In this document: positions 22,132-33,699 of the stretch, in pieces
Layout: every line of letters starts with the position of its first letter
Position numbering within the stretch: the first letter of the stretch is position 1
DNA from: Massariosphaeria phaeospora
Lineage: Eukaryota; Ascomycota; Dothideomycetes; Pleosporales
Direction of reading: 5' to 3'
DNA: 64,000 bases
NCBI GenBank assembly: GCA_011032825.1
Contig: JAADJZ010000038.1
Location: forward strand, 186,001-250,000
The notes under the pieces: generated by a model
The model's input: the letters and a program-made list of their open reading frames with translations, nothing else
Told to the model about the DNA's origin: nothing
The model's database searches: none
Translations under genes and position numbers: made by a program

Positions 22132-23467
22132 TCTGGTCTATGTGCCGTGACCGAAACACGGCGGTGGTACAAGTCATAGCGCGTGTGGTCCTTACTCCGC
22201 GCTATAGGAAGACTCACCCCACCACGGTAAGTGCACGTGCAAAGTGTCACCACATCCACGTGATCTTACGCTGGACTCACTGTCATCCACGATCGTGCAC
22301 AGCGGTTTCCGACTGTATATATTCAGATAGCTCTATTGAGCATTGCGTAGCGTGTCATATACGATCAGGCTTTGCAAGGCCAGGAATAGGCTTTGTAGGC
22401 TGTCCGGAATCGCTTACACTGTCAGGAGGATCGGGGCGCTGCCGGAATCATCTCTAGGAAGGTGACGAAATAGGTGCCCTGCTTCAGCGGGTCCGCCGCG
22501 AGGATACACGAAGCGTTTTGCTGATGATCGTATGCTGCTCGCCCCCTCCGTGCCGATGACGTCGTGCCAAGAGCGAAGGGGAGTGCCGCGAATGCCATCA
22601 CCAACGGCGGCATGGCGCTGCAAACATAAACTCTAGGTGAAGTTCATGTGTAGGAGGGTTTCTCGAAGAACTTATGCCGTAGTCTGCCTGGCCGAACGCT
22701 TGTCTATGCTTTTAGACGAGCTTCGAGACAGCTGCCTGGTTGGAAGTGTAGTGATCGGTCCGGAGCGTTTGAAATTTTCTGAGGAATGAGAAGGCAGTCG
22801 TCCTTCCTGAGAACCCATCAAGCGCATAGGATAATGATGTAGAGAGAGAACGCGAACCGGTTGGGGAGTTTTGAGTCTGTGCCGAGGACCCAAGTGCAGA
22901 GCGCTAAATTTCCAAAAAGGTTTAGCGTCCACATTTAAAATCCACAACTTTCCGAATAACTCCCACCGTCTTCATCATCTCCAGTGTTATTCCTAGCAAG
23001 CTCAGTGCATGTTCTTTACGTTGGATCATCAAGCTGCTGTTCGATGCGTTACATCCTCCTCGCGCAACGCCCTCCGGTTGTCTACCACGTTCAAGCGTCC
23101 ACTCTGGAAACCTGGCACGATGCATCGGTACCGTCTCCCATGGAAGAATGCAAGAATATGAATACAGGCCACCCCACCTACTGAATCAGTTCTTTGTGTG
23201 GTTGGTGCGCTTATTTTGTACAGCGGAGATCCTCACCACAAACACAAACTACCATGACTACTCTGTTATCTTCCAGGGAAGCGAGCAAACTTTCTCACCC
23301 AGCGGTTTTTCCCGGATATAAAACTCCTTTCTATAGACAGCCTTCCCTCCCTTCTAATTATCTACTGCTGTAAACTTTCTCATATCAACCAGGACTAGGA
23401 ACATGGACAGATCATCCAGATTACTCTAGTAAGATCCCGCCTCCAGTCCCTTTGCATCGAACTAACG
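22132..23467. other. Intergenic, with TATA box for the downstream gene
   Basis: 1.3 kb without a supported gene. A TATAAA element at 23317-23322 lies ~150 bp upstream of the ATG at 23468. A 63-codon minus frame at 22422-22613 has a hydrophobic N-terminus but no other support. Confidence 0.45.
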
Positions 23468-24356
23468 ATGTCTAGTATTTCATTTAATCGCCCTAAATAT
23501 CACCCCAGATCTCCTTGGCGTATTGCCAAGGAACAAGGTTGGTCGGTCATGCCCTGGCCTCCCAATCGGGTTCTATACCCTGAAGGAGGGTACTACCGGT
23601 GAGTGAGAATGTTAATGACATCTTTTACTAGAACTATAAGCTAATCGAGGAAGGCTGGATGGCGAACATGTCAAGACTGATGTTGGCGACGGGTCGGATA
23701 CGACACTTTTCATGGTTCCGGATGCCCTCATCCGAGAACATTCGAAGGTCATCGACAGCGCTCTCAGCAAAGTCTCCCCTGGGACTGAGAGACGAGTCAG
23801 GCTTCCCAATATCAACCCCGCCCATTTCAACTGGTACGTGGAATGGCTGTTCTCAGGCCGACTCTGGATATTCGTTCAAAATCGAGTGCCCCATAATTGG
23901 GAAGGTCACGAAGTCGCCGAATCTGAAGAATTCGAACGCTGGCTATTATGCCTACGACTATCATCGGCGGTTAAGGACTCTGACTTTCGAGATGCTCTTG
24001 TAGACGGTTTCATCGAATGGATTAGTCAATTGGATAGGGACTACGGTTGGGAGTATGGGGTGAAAGTTGCTTGGGCTGTCGATGCTTATGCTGGATCAGA
24101 GTCTCCGATGCGAGAACTGGCAGCGGATGCAGCTTTTCGGAATTGGGATACTAGCGATTTTACTAAGCTAACGGAAACTCGTGCAACACCTCTGTGGTTC
24201 TGTGGGCTCGTACTTGCAAAGGCTACTGCTGCCCGTCACTTTGGAAACGATCGAACTAAGCACCCCTTGCCCCCGAAAGAGATAACAACGACCTGCGAAT
24301 ACCACGAGCATGATAATCATGGAAAGATATGCTACAAGAAACGCCGGCCATTTTAA
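23468..24356 (+). CDS. BTB/POZ-like protein with C-terminal C-x-Y-H-x-H...C motif (locus 1)
   Basis: Predicted protein-interaction (BTB-fold) protein of 277 residues. Exons 23468-23598 and 23654-24356, intron 55 bp, phase 2. After a short N-terminus (PKYHPRSPWRIAKEQGW), the BTB-like region starts at ~45: VGDGSDTTLFMVPDALIREH, with EHSKVIDSAL, VRLPNINPAHFNWYVEWLFSG. A helical part follows (LSSAVKDSDFRDALVDGFIEW). The protein ends in CEYHEHDNHGKICYKKRRPF, with Cys258, His262, His264 and Cys270 as possible metal ligands. The same tail arrangement recurs in the gene at 31328-33279. Fungal BTB proteins of this kind are common, but no role can be assigned. Divergent from the minus-strand relative that ends 167 bp downstream. 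Confidence 0.72.
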
Positions 24357-24522
24357 TTCCTCATTCTAGACCGTTCTGGGTAGATTCCAACCCGTGGTGG
24401 TGTAATTACAGATGTGTATACAATAACAAGTTGGGCTTTTTCCCATATCGCTACCGGTAAGCGCTCTTCCCATATCGACGCATTATTGACGAATGTTGGG
24501 ATACAGCCTGGGGGTCGATCTG

Positions 24523-26436
24523 CTATCCAATCCGCTCGATTTCCGTACCATGGCTGACAAAAACCCCCCGAGCTGTGGTGAAGAACCGCCATCCGGCATC
24601 TTCCTCCAAACGTTGCCTCTCCTCGTCTCCTATCTCTGCATCCTCATCTTCTCCAGCCTCAACCCAGGCGTCTTGCAGCTCCGGGTTAAATGGGATACCA
24701 CTATCCAGTGCTCTAATATAGCGGTTTTCAATGGTTGCAATCCACTCCGAGTCATGGGAAAAGCGTTTAAGTTCGTGATTCCGCTCGGCGTATCGTTCCT
24801 GCTGAATCTGATCCATCACCTTCTGCTTTCCCGTCACAAAATCCGAGTGTCCTAACGGTGTCGCTTCGGCCGACAATTCCTCTGCGCGATCCTCTCTTCT
24901 ATTCATCCGGCGGATGTACTTGGCTTCAGTAGAACTGAACAAGAAGTTCGTAAGACTCTCGGCAGGAAACTCCGCCTGTTGTGTGTGGCACTCCCTCATG
25001 TCATGGCTGTGGTATCGTTGGCGGTATTCAGACTGCGTGGCTCGCCCGAGATAATCGGGGTCCGGCACTTCTTCGAAACAGTAGGAGATTCTTGCATCAT
25101 TCTTTGGTTCCCTGGCGAGCACATCGTTCCAGAAGTTGAGCATACCGCGATCCTTAACAGGATCCAATTTGCCCAACGTATATTCCAATTCGGAGAACAG
25201 ATTAGGACACTTTTCCCGGGGCTTCAAAGGCCTATGTTTCTTCTCGGTCCTCCGGATGCGAACATTGTCTTGCCAATACCAGTCCATGCGATCAAGGCAC
25301 ATATTCTTGACGTCGATGTTTCCCATTACATCAGCGACGAAGTATAGCTCCCAGAGCTCCTTCATCGAATATTGTATCCGAGTACCGTTGATCACAGGAA
25401 TTCCATATTCATCGCTGTCTGAGACGTATTGGATATCATGTCTCGGTAGCTCTCGGGTCATAGAGGGGGAGACAATCTGGATATATCTTCCCAGAGCGTT
25501 CCGGTCTACTCAATGTACAGGTATCACCTTTTCGCCTTCAAGGATTTGTTTCCTCAATGCAGGAGACGACATTGCTAATGCCTGTGGATCAATGGCGAGG
25601 CCGTCATCATCATCCAACCCATCAGTCTTCAGCATGATGGGATTCCGGATCACGTTTAACGCGGCTCGTACACAATCCAGTGTAGAGATGCTATCAAAGT
25701 CAGCGAGACACATTTTTGAGTTGACTCCAGATACGTACTCATCTAAGAATTTAGCCTGGTTTTTCCCTGGCTCACCCTTTTCAGGAGGGATCTCGTCATC
25801 CGTTTCTGGAACCCTTGATGCTTCCCGAGGTTGACGGGTTCGGCGCTGTTTACTACTAGGGATAACCGGTTGTCGTTCACCATTTGGGTGGATGAATAGA
25901 ACGTCCTGTGGTCCCAAGTTGTACACCGTTTTCAGTGTAGTCTGTTCGGATTTTGTGAACAGCTTCCAGCAAAGCCGAACTCCTTGCTCAGCGTACCAGC
26001 GCCGACCGTACTTGCGGAACTGTTTAGAGACATTTTGAGAGCTGCCAGGGTCTCCATATCCAGCGTTCGCATACAGTCGCCCGCAGTCATCCTGGGTGCG
26101 TTGATCGAACAGATGCCACTCCACTAGCATAAGATGCTTTTCGAGGATGTCTGAACCCTGACCAATACAGGAGGATGGCGTGCACGAGGTTTGATGGTCT
26201 AGGACGCTGTTGGGATCGACTGCATCTAGCACTTGTTGTGTTACGTGTGCTGAACCCGTTTTTCTAAGCCCGCCGGTGTGCCGAGTGGACTGATCACGAC
26301 CTGTTTCCGATGCATCGAAAGTAGTTTTCAACTTCTTATGAGGTGGTGCGTTGTCGGCGGTGTTATTCTGTGAAGTGTTCTGTGCCGGAAGTTCGGTTTC
26401 ATCGTCGGCCTTGCGCTTGTTTGTTTTTGGCGCCAT
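24523..26436 (-). pseudogene. Long BTB-like family member with one in-frame TGA (locus 2)
   Basis: Single open frame of 637 codons broken once, by TGA at 25510-25512. The N-terminus is basic and nuclear-like (KTNKRKADDE, PPHKKLKTTF). Residues ~110-180 (LVEWHLFDQRTQDDCG, KQFRKYGRRWYAEQGVRLCW) match the decayed neighbour at 26.9-28.7 kb. Then comes the BTB-flanking segment (RYIQIVSPSM, MKELWELYFVADVMG, MLNFWNDVLA) and, at ~475, YRQRYHSHDMREC, a variant of the family's YHxH...C motif. The neighbour's aligned codon is TGG, in a conserved V-E-W-E-D / V-H-stop-V-D stretch, so a nonsense change is the simplest reading. A 51-bp phase-0 intron (25461-25529 area, GTGATA...ATCCAG) could also skip it, but it would remove residues conserved in the neighbour. 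Confidence 0.6.
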
Positions 26437-26892
26437 TGCGGTTGGGCGGGTTTACAGGTACTCAAGTCTAGGTGCGGCCTGTGTAGGAAGGAGTGAGAAG
26501 AACGACGATGGTATCAGTGGCGCGGTTGAGTAGATGCCAGCTTGACAGTTGTGAGCGCAGGTGTGGTGGTCGCGGGATTTTCTGATGTGTCGATGGTTGG
26601 AACGAGGTGCGTCGGGCTTTTGGTGTCGGTGACAGCAGGCGCAAGCGACAACAGACTCACGTCATTCCGCGCGTTTTTGGCCACCAGCCCTGGATCCCGC
26701 TTCATGGGAAAGGTCCGTCATTTCCAGATGTCACCGCAGCGTTGCCCAGTGAACAGGTCAGTTGTAAGAAGGATACAGTCAACCCGATATTGGCTTACAG
26801 CCTTAAGCAGGATCTACCGTACCACGTATCGAACACGAGTGGGATGCTTGCATAATCGACCGCTAAAGGATACAGTCCATTGTCAAGTTCTT
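26437..26892. other. Intergenic, no gene supported
   Basis: 456 bp between the start of locus 2 and the 3' end of the decayed locus 3. Nothing recognised. Confidence 0.4.
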
Positions 26893-28673
26893 TTAAGTAT
26901 ATGTCTGCTGGATTTGTACACCTCCGGTATCTTCCGCATCGTCTTCCGCATCATTTTCCGTATCGTCGTCTTCCGTATCGTCTTTCGTATCGTCTTTCTC
27001 TTCCACATCATTTTCCGCGTCATCTTCCATGTTCGACGTCTCCACATCGTCTTCCATGTCCGACATCTCATCATCGTCATCCGTGTCTGATATGTCATCA
27101 CTGTGAGGCGTTTTAGTGACTCCCATTCTCAAGAGCTCGTCGTCTAAGTCTTTATTGTACCTGCAGTTTCGCTCGAGATCATTGACAAAGTCTTCAATGA
27201 TCTTTTGCGTCTCGTCCACATCTTCACCAACCCGCTTGAGCTTTTTGCGATGTTTATGCAGTCTGTCTTGCTGCATCTTCTGCACCATGCTCTTTTTTGC
27301 GCCGTCGACGATTCTTATGTCTTTTGTTGCTAGAATTCCGTGCTCCCCAAGACGCTGCAGCTCAGTGATAAGCGAGGAAGAGCTTTGGTCACCCACCCTC
27401 TCCTCCGCAATTTCAAAGAGCCACTCCGCGAGGTTTTCGGGAGTATGCTTCGTCGCTTTCAGCTTGTAGTACTTTCACTTGTGACTGTGGTACCTTTTGC
27501 AAAAAGGCTTTTTCGGGCACCATGAAGACAATCATCATCTGACGGTGTCTTGTGGCCATACGGGAGTGCGGACAAGTAGCCTTTCTCATCTTCCAGCTCT
27601 AACGTGTGCTCAGCTTGAGCGATGTCCGCCCAGAAGTTGAGCATACTTTCATCTTCCTCGGGGTTCAATGATGATACGTGATTACTGGAGTCTTCGAAGA
27701 TGCCCTCGTAGGTGGGCCACCTTTTCCCTTATGTCCGCAGGTACTCTTCTTAGAGCCAGTGCATTCAGTCGACGCACATATCCTTGACATGCGTGTTTCG
27801 TAATCCTTTGGCTAGGTAGTACAGGTCCCACAATTTGGCCATTGAATAGTGACCCTTCTCGGTTACTATCTGCTCTGGGTTTAAGATCCCCAACTCGGAG
27901 ACATCATCCAAGTTGCAATCCAGTGCATGTGTGGGTAGCCCGCCTGCCATCACGGGTGAAATGGCTTGGGCATATAGTTGAATAGCCTGTCGATCTTCCC
28001 ACTCTACCTCGATGTCCTCATCCGAAATCGCACTTGACAGTAAGTTCTTAAACTTGATTGATGACCTTGCCAGAGTCTCACGATTAACGTAGGTCGGTGT
28101 ACCTGTGGCTGCATCGTTCATAGCGACAGGGTCTCGGTTGACACTGAGGCAAAGTCGAACGTAATCGACAGTCGAGATCCTGGAAGTACTGGTCAGTTGA
28201 ATAAAGATGTCACAAAGATCCGCACTTACTCATAGTCAGGGATCTCATCCTCATCATGCTCGTCAGCATGGTGCTCTACAACAAAGTTTAGGAAGCTCTC
28301 TTCCCTGGCAGCTTCGGCGCTCTGGTAAAATGCTGCGACTCTCGGACTTTTTCGTAGCGATCTCTGTCGCTGGATTGATGGGACCGGGTACAAGCCAGGG
28401 CCGGGAACGCGCTGCATGGCTTATGACCACCTTTGTCGGCGCCGGAAAGTCCTTCTCGCTCAAGTTATGGATCTGAGTGAGTAGCTGCTGCTCCTTGGTT
28501 GTGAACAGTTGCCAGCACAGTCGAACTCGCTGTTCCTCGTACCATTGCCGGCCATACTTCCGGAACAGTTTCGAGATGTCCTGAATCGGAAATCGCTTCT
28601 CCCCGCCGTATCCCAGTTCGGCACACTTGGTTTGGGAATGCTTATCAAAGAGGTGCCACTCGACTATCCTCAA
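26893..28673 (-). pseudogene. Decayed BTB-like family member (locus 3)
   Basis: Relative of the gene at 24523-26436, in the same order and orientation. The N-terminal match is VEWHLFDKHSQTKCAELGYG and LFRKYGRQWYEEQRVRLCWQ. Introns at 28370-28430 and 28180-28229 are needed to keep frame. They lead into STVDYVRLCLSVNRDP, then SPVMAGGLPTHALD and MAKLWDLYYLAKGLRNTHVK. Beyond this the aligned frame has three stops (27765-27767, 27750-27752, 27729-27731) before SMLNFWADI. A frameshift near 27465 precedes the tail HTPENLAEWLFEIAEERVGD. The 5' end lacks an ATG: the frame begins after TAG at 28674-28676. The last 55 codons are Asp/Glu repeats. The YHxH motif is absent. The 3' part (26893-27396) is still open and could be expressed separately. 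Confidence 0.62.
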
Positions 28674-29782
28674 CTAGGGCTCATGGATGAGGAAGCTATT
28701 GGAATGGGAAGTTATAAAATTGAGGTATATATTCCTGTCTTTATAGGATTAATTAAGTTGATGGTCCCGTCTCAATCGCACCGAGCCAGCCTACCTTTAT
28801 GTACTCGAGAACGGCGGCCACACAATCGCTATACACAGCAAGCTGTTTCCCTCGAAAAACACGAAACCGCCGAGATTTGCTATTTGCGCCGCACCTGATG
28901 TTTATCTACTGGTTTGCTTGTAAGTTTGTCGATGCGTCCGTCTGCATCTAGCTGGGGTCACATTTCCATCGCCGAATGCGCCCCTACTTGACCAAAGTAA
29001 CCAGTAAAATGAACCTAGTTGCGAGATCGTAGCGAGGGAGCCTCATATGTTTCAGCGTGAGCTGAATGGGTAGTTCGTTTCGTGGAACTCATGGTGCAAC
29101 CAACGTTGAAGAAATGTGCTCTTCGGAGTAGGAATGCCAATGATAGGGTAATAAAAATTGTTGGGTTTCTGATGTGGCGCTCCAGCTCCCTGGAAAGGCG
29201 TGAAGATAGTGTTGTGGATGTTGTTGTTGCGAAAACGAGACGACTTGATGTGATGACGTTGAATCCATTTCTCGCTTAATCTTGCCATTCTACCGGCGTC
29301 TACGTCATTCCTTCCACGATTTCTTCATCCTCATTGTTCCCCATCTTTCCAAGTAACCGCATTTCCACTCTTCGTAACTGAGCATTGAGCGATGTTTCAA
29401 GATAAAACAAGCGCCCGATTATGGTATGCCCACCCTGAAAAGCTTGTCATGAACCCCGGCGCTTAACCGTGGCACAGGTTTGAACGGCACACTGACATGG
29501 CAGAACCTTTTGCGCATAAATACAGGCTTCAGGTAATCCTCCTGGCAGCATAGGTCTTTCTCGCAATAGATTAATCATTTACGATTCTCTTTACAAAGCC
29601 CTACTGTATCTAGTATACTAAGTAATGTCTGAGCAGGGTAGGATCCGTTGCCTGCGGATCGAAACGTTTCATATCAGGGGCGAGGGCACAATTCCCGTGC
29701 TTTGGCGCCAGGGATCCTTAGTTTTAAAGGCATAATCACCTCTCTTCTCTTTACAGTTTGGCTTTCGCTCTTCCACACAAGC
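28674..29782. other. Intergenic, possible remnant of a BTB-like copy
   Basis: 1.1 kb. On the minus strand around 28780-28860 a short stretch reads SDCVAAVLEYIKV, faintly like the STLDCVRAALNVI segment of locus 2. It may be the lost 5' end of locus 3 or another remnant. The rest shows no gene. Confidence 0.3.
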
Positions 29783-30769
29783 ATGCTTTTCGCAGCTTTT
29801 ACTCTGCTGTTTTCCATCTTAGCAAGAGGCGCATTAATCCCGTTCCCTTACGGTCTTACGTTAGGACCAACTTCAATTACAGCATCTCGCTATGTCACGG
29901 CGGATGATATTGAGGTTCTTCAATTTCCTGCAGGTCCAGAATACATCGCTCATTGCCAGCAAAGTCTCCGGCACTACCGCAATTCATCGCGCCCCGGCGA
30001 GAATAGCACCGAAATTGAATCCATGCTCAGGAAAGAAGTGCAGATGGTGTCAGACAGACTGAATGCCACTCTCGGCACATACGCTTCACTAGCTATTCCT
30101 CGAACTTTTACATCCATATCCCAGGGAGCAGCGTACTATAGTTTGTTTCCGAAGGGGGTCACTGACAGGGGGAAAAAGCATACACAATGGGCCGGAGTCA
30201 CGCAATTTGCTTGTCAGGCTTACGATATCAATACTTGGAAAAAGGTTGGAAGAACAGCTGCTAATGAAGATCTGGTTCTCGTCCTTGAGTACGAAGAGCA
30301 GTTTCTCTACTCTAGTATCGCCGTACTCGACTTAGACTACCATGTATTCCCTATTGACTCTGCGAACCTATCTCTGGACCTAGGTGAATCAAGCAAAATT
30401 CGTCTAAGAGAGGTGAGCCCCTATTTGGTCGAGACTCTAGATTTCATACTGATCACGCATTAGAAGAGTGACAACGATGCGTATACGCACGCACTACGGG
30501 AACATTTGGAAACATTCATCAACTCGAGCGTCCCAGAACACGAAAGAAACGACATCAGAGCAATTGTCGTCCATGAAAGCGCATCGACTGATGCGATCGC
30601 TGAACTGCAAACCATAGCATACGACGCAGTAGCCAACGATGTCGTCGAGGTTTTGGACTCCATCGATCCTATGCTATTAGCAGCCTACGGCGTGGCTAGG
30701 TTAGCGAGGCTGACGGAAGAGGATCCTCAGCGGTGGACACTCGATGACGTAATTCACGACGAGTTGTAG
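29783..30769 (+). CDS. Secreted protein, possibly actin/Hsp70-ATPase-like C-terminus
   Basis: Exons 29783-30412 and 30464-30769 (intron 51 bp, phase 0), 311 residues. The start at 29783 gives a signal peptide (MLFAAFTLLFSILARGA). An upstream in-frame Met at 29648 would precede it with an unlikely 45-residue leader. The mature part begins LIPFPYGLTLGPTSITASRY. It has N-glycosylation sequons (NSS, NST, NAT) and conserved-looking SLAIPRTFTSISQGAAY and FLYSSIAVLDLDYHVFPID. The exon-2 end (IRAIVVHESASTDAIAELQ, SIDPMLLAAYGVARLARLTE) resembles the terminal segment of Hsp70/actin-fold proteins seen in some fungal hypothetical proteins. That comparison is from memory and is weak. Function unknown. Confidence 0.65.
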
Positions 30770-31327
30770 CCTTTCTGGGTGAGCTGGTGTAAGTGCCAGA
30801 TCGAAGTCTAAAATTGTGTCTCGCTGACGCCATTTCTAGATAACAGACAAGAGCCACTTACTAGCCAGTGGAGCTTGTCAGTTATGCTCTGCTGATACGT
30901 TACTTAGTATAGCAGATACGATGGGACTTTGTAAGACCAAGACAAGCTCACTTTCTACAGCTAAAATCCCATATAATGTCAAGAGAATGGATAAACCCGT
31001 GTCAATCAGTAATAAAATCATGTTAGGGTGGTAGGTATGCAGTCAATACAGCTACAGTTGGACGCGCGTTGACATTGCGGACCTAGTTTCCCGATCCGCG
31101 TGTTTCCTGCGACCAGGATTCCCAAAATCGTTCAGCCAATCCAAGCGCCCCAGTTACCTATGTTACCTGATGACGTAGTAGCAAGGCTACCTCGGCAACT
31201 CCTGGACGCTTACCGGTGGTTCTGACGCACTATCACGTGATGCGCATACAAGTGAAACCTGCAAACACCTCTAGTCCAAGAAGTTCGCGCCCGCTTCCAG
31301 TCAGTTCCACCAAACCAAGCGCACACC
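30770..31327. other. Intergenic, promoter of the gene at 31328
   Basis: 558 bp with no supported gene or repeat. Confidence 0.45.
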
Positions 31328-33279
31328 ATGAAACTCAAACTCAAAGTCCGCGGCAATCCCGCCAACCCGGCACCGCAACCCGCACCCGCAACAATGCTCA
31401 AAGTCGATTCCACAATCCGAGAGTCGCTAGCCAAGCGGGAAGAACACGCCAGCATCAAACAGTGAGAGCATGTCCCGTACAAAATACCCGCGCCGGTGCT
31501 AATGCGCTTTCAGTGACGACTCCGCCTTGATGCTGATCTTCAAGTTCAAGAAGCCTGAGTCGATCCGGAAGCTCGGAGAGCTTGCAATTGCGGAGAGGTA
31601 TGTTTCAGACTATATGATACGCCGGGGTTAGCATGGCTAATATTCGATAGTATTGCCCGTGCGCAGAATCGAGTAGCGGGCGCCCATCTCCCAATGAATC
31701 CGTATTTCGCTACGTCAAGCGGCGGGTTGACCAAGCTTAAGCGCAAGGTTCGGTACACTGATGATGACGACGATGACTCCCATGCCTTGTATGAGATCTC
31801 ACGCATCTAAACAATCAAACAACTTCTAATGTCAGCAGTAGCTCTAAGCGCCGGTTCACTACAATAGCGAAACAGGGCGAACTCCCCAAGAACTTTCTCG
31901 ATGAAGATGATGATGACGACCAGGAGGAAGAACTGTTACGAACTCCTGAGCCTCCACAGCCAAGGCGTGCATTTGGAGTAAGCGGAGAATTGGTCACCAA
32001 GCTCAAGCGCAAGGCTAGGCACACTGATGGCGGCGACGATGACTCCCATGGCTTGTATGAGACCTAGCGCATTCTGTCACTTAAACAACCTCTAACGTCG
32101 CAGCAGTTCCAAGCGCCGGTCCACTGCAATAGCAAAACAACAGGGCAAACTCCGCAACGATCTTCTGGATGAGGATGACGGTGATGATGACAATCAACAA
32201 GATGGGCTATTCGGAACGCTCGAGCCTCCACAACCAAGGCGTGGGTTTGGAGTACCTCGTGGGCAATCGTTCGGCACAGCGCGAGAGTCTGCGGGGAGAG
32301 CCAGGCGCGCAGAAGATTACCCATCGGGACCGTCCAGGAATGAGACAGCTGTGCCGAAGGATTCCAAACGCGTCTTCACGGCACGTCGATCTTGGCGCGG
32401 TAGCACACAAGAAAAGCCAACCGGAACGTACAGCTTCTACGATGAGAAGTGGCCGAAAATACCACAGGAGAACCAGCCCGGCGGTCGGACTGCCGCGTGG
32501 CTGCTAAAGTAAGTGCCCTCCACAATCGGATTGAATACTTTGCTGGTTAGACTACTTACCATTCTAGGTATGGCACTTCAACGGTCGAAATCAAGGTCGG
32601 CACCACCGTCACTGAGACATTCACCGCGCACGATAAACTTATCCGTGCCACTTCCGGGTTCTTCGAAAACGCACTTAGCCACGACTGGAAAGAGAAGGAA
32701 GAAGGCTTGATCAGGATTGAGGACATCGAGCCGGAGGACTTCCGCGTATACTTCCGCTGGCTGTACACAAACCGCGTTGCTCGCGTGCACGAGGAAGGCG
32801 CTACGTCCGCAGTAGCGAAGGGGAAGTCTAAAGCCGTAGCCGAAGAAGAGTCGTCGAAGTGGGGAGAATGGCTCGCCATCACCTCCTATTTGCAAGACGC
32901 GGACTTCCAAGACGCAGTCGTTGACGCCATATTGGAAGCTCTGATCAAGATGCAGGACCCGTCACTGGAAACCATATACGAGCAGCTCGTGGTGCCGCTG
33001 TTCATGTACACCACCGAAGGCTCTCCTGCACGCTGGCTTCCCGTGGACGTCATCGTCGCCAAGTGGCAGCGGGCCAATTTTGATAAGCTCATCGGTTTGA
33101 AGCTTAAAGACGACACTTACGACCAGTTCCTGCGCTTTACAGCCAGTGTGTACATACCGTGGATCGATACTGTCGGGATTGGGGGACCTCGACCAGTGTT
33201 AGATTCGGAGAGGAGCTGCAAGTACCATGAACATCCGCGAAGGGGTGAGGGGTGCTATCGCCAAATGCGTCCCCGCTAG
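31328..33279 (+). CDS. BTB/POZ-like protein with acidic linker and CYHEH...C tail (locus 4)
   Basis: 562 residues. Exons: 31328-31461, 31514-31597, 31651-31788, 31839-32054, 32104-32508 and 32568-33279; introns 49-59 bp, all phase 2. The N-terminus MKLKLKVRG is followed by charged segments with Asp runs (YTDDDDDDSH). Exons 3-5 include a tandem exon-intron duplication, so SKRR...IAKQ and PEPPQPRR occur twice. The BTB fold starts in exon 6 at ~327 (TSTVEIKVGTTVTETFTAHD, KLIRATSGFFENALS, EDIEPEDFRVYFRWLYTNRV). It continues with the helical WLAITSYLQDADFQDAVVDA. The protein ends with CKYHEHPRRGEGCYRQMRPR (Cys543, His547, His549, Cys556 region), matching locus 1. Domain type is good; biological role unknown. 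Confidence 0.78.
31727..32254. repeat. Tandem ~260-bp exon-intron duplication within the BTB gene
   Basis: Copy A is 31727-31980 and copy B 31990-32254. Each contains an exon end (KLKRK...DDDSH), a whole intron starting GTATGAGA and ending GCAG, and the next exon start through PEPPQPRR and a FGV motif. The copies have diverged by substitutions and small in-frame indels, yet both introns keep phase 2. Confidence 0.85.
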
Positions 33280-33699
33280 TAGCAAGGACTGGATGCTCCA
33301 GCCAGGTGTCCCGAAGTTAAGTCTGGGCACTGCTATGGGCGGATTAGTGGCCATCTTACGTGGTTTACACATCAAGTTTCAGCCGCTCAACACATGTTTC
33401 GGAATGGATTTCGGCGCAGATTGTGATAGCAAGAGCCACCGAATTGATTGAATGCTGAGATACTTGCGTTGCAATCTACTAGCCCAGATAAACTATCATG
33501 TTTTAGTTAACGTGCAGATCAATGAGATCAGGAAGTGTACTGACAATATTCCTCTGTGCAAGAGTGTAGAGCCTCGACATGAAGAGGGTGTAGAAACAAT
33601 ATTAAGGAGTCATGGTTCACCGAGCTTCCCCATATTTGCTATGCCGCCCTTTCTTGTACACGTCAGCGCCTAAGTCATAGATATCATATGAATCAAACC
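33280..33699. other. Convergent 3' intergenic region
   Basis: 420 bp. A fragment near 33310-33330 vaguely resembles part of a 5S rRNA internal promoter but is not a gene (see rejected list). Nothing else seen. Confidence 0.4.

Noticed and set aside
22422..22613. 63-codon minus-strand frame with hydrophobic N-terminus (MPPLVMAFAALPFALG)
   Set aside because: Possible tiny secreted protein, but there are no Cys residues, no promoter motif, and an overlapping alternative frame is equally open.
24523..28673. RIP as a firm explanation of the stops
   Set aside because: CpA context is not consistent for all changes and no dinucleotide index could be calculated, so it is kept only as a hypothesis.
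33300..33345. Sequence resembling part of a 5S rRNA gene internal promoter
   Set aside because: Only a short stretch (gaagttaagtctgggcac) is similar. The flanking 5S helices and length are absent, and it lies just past the BTB gene stop.
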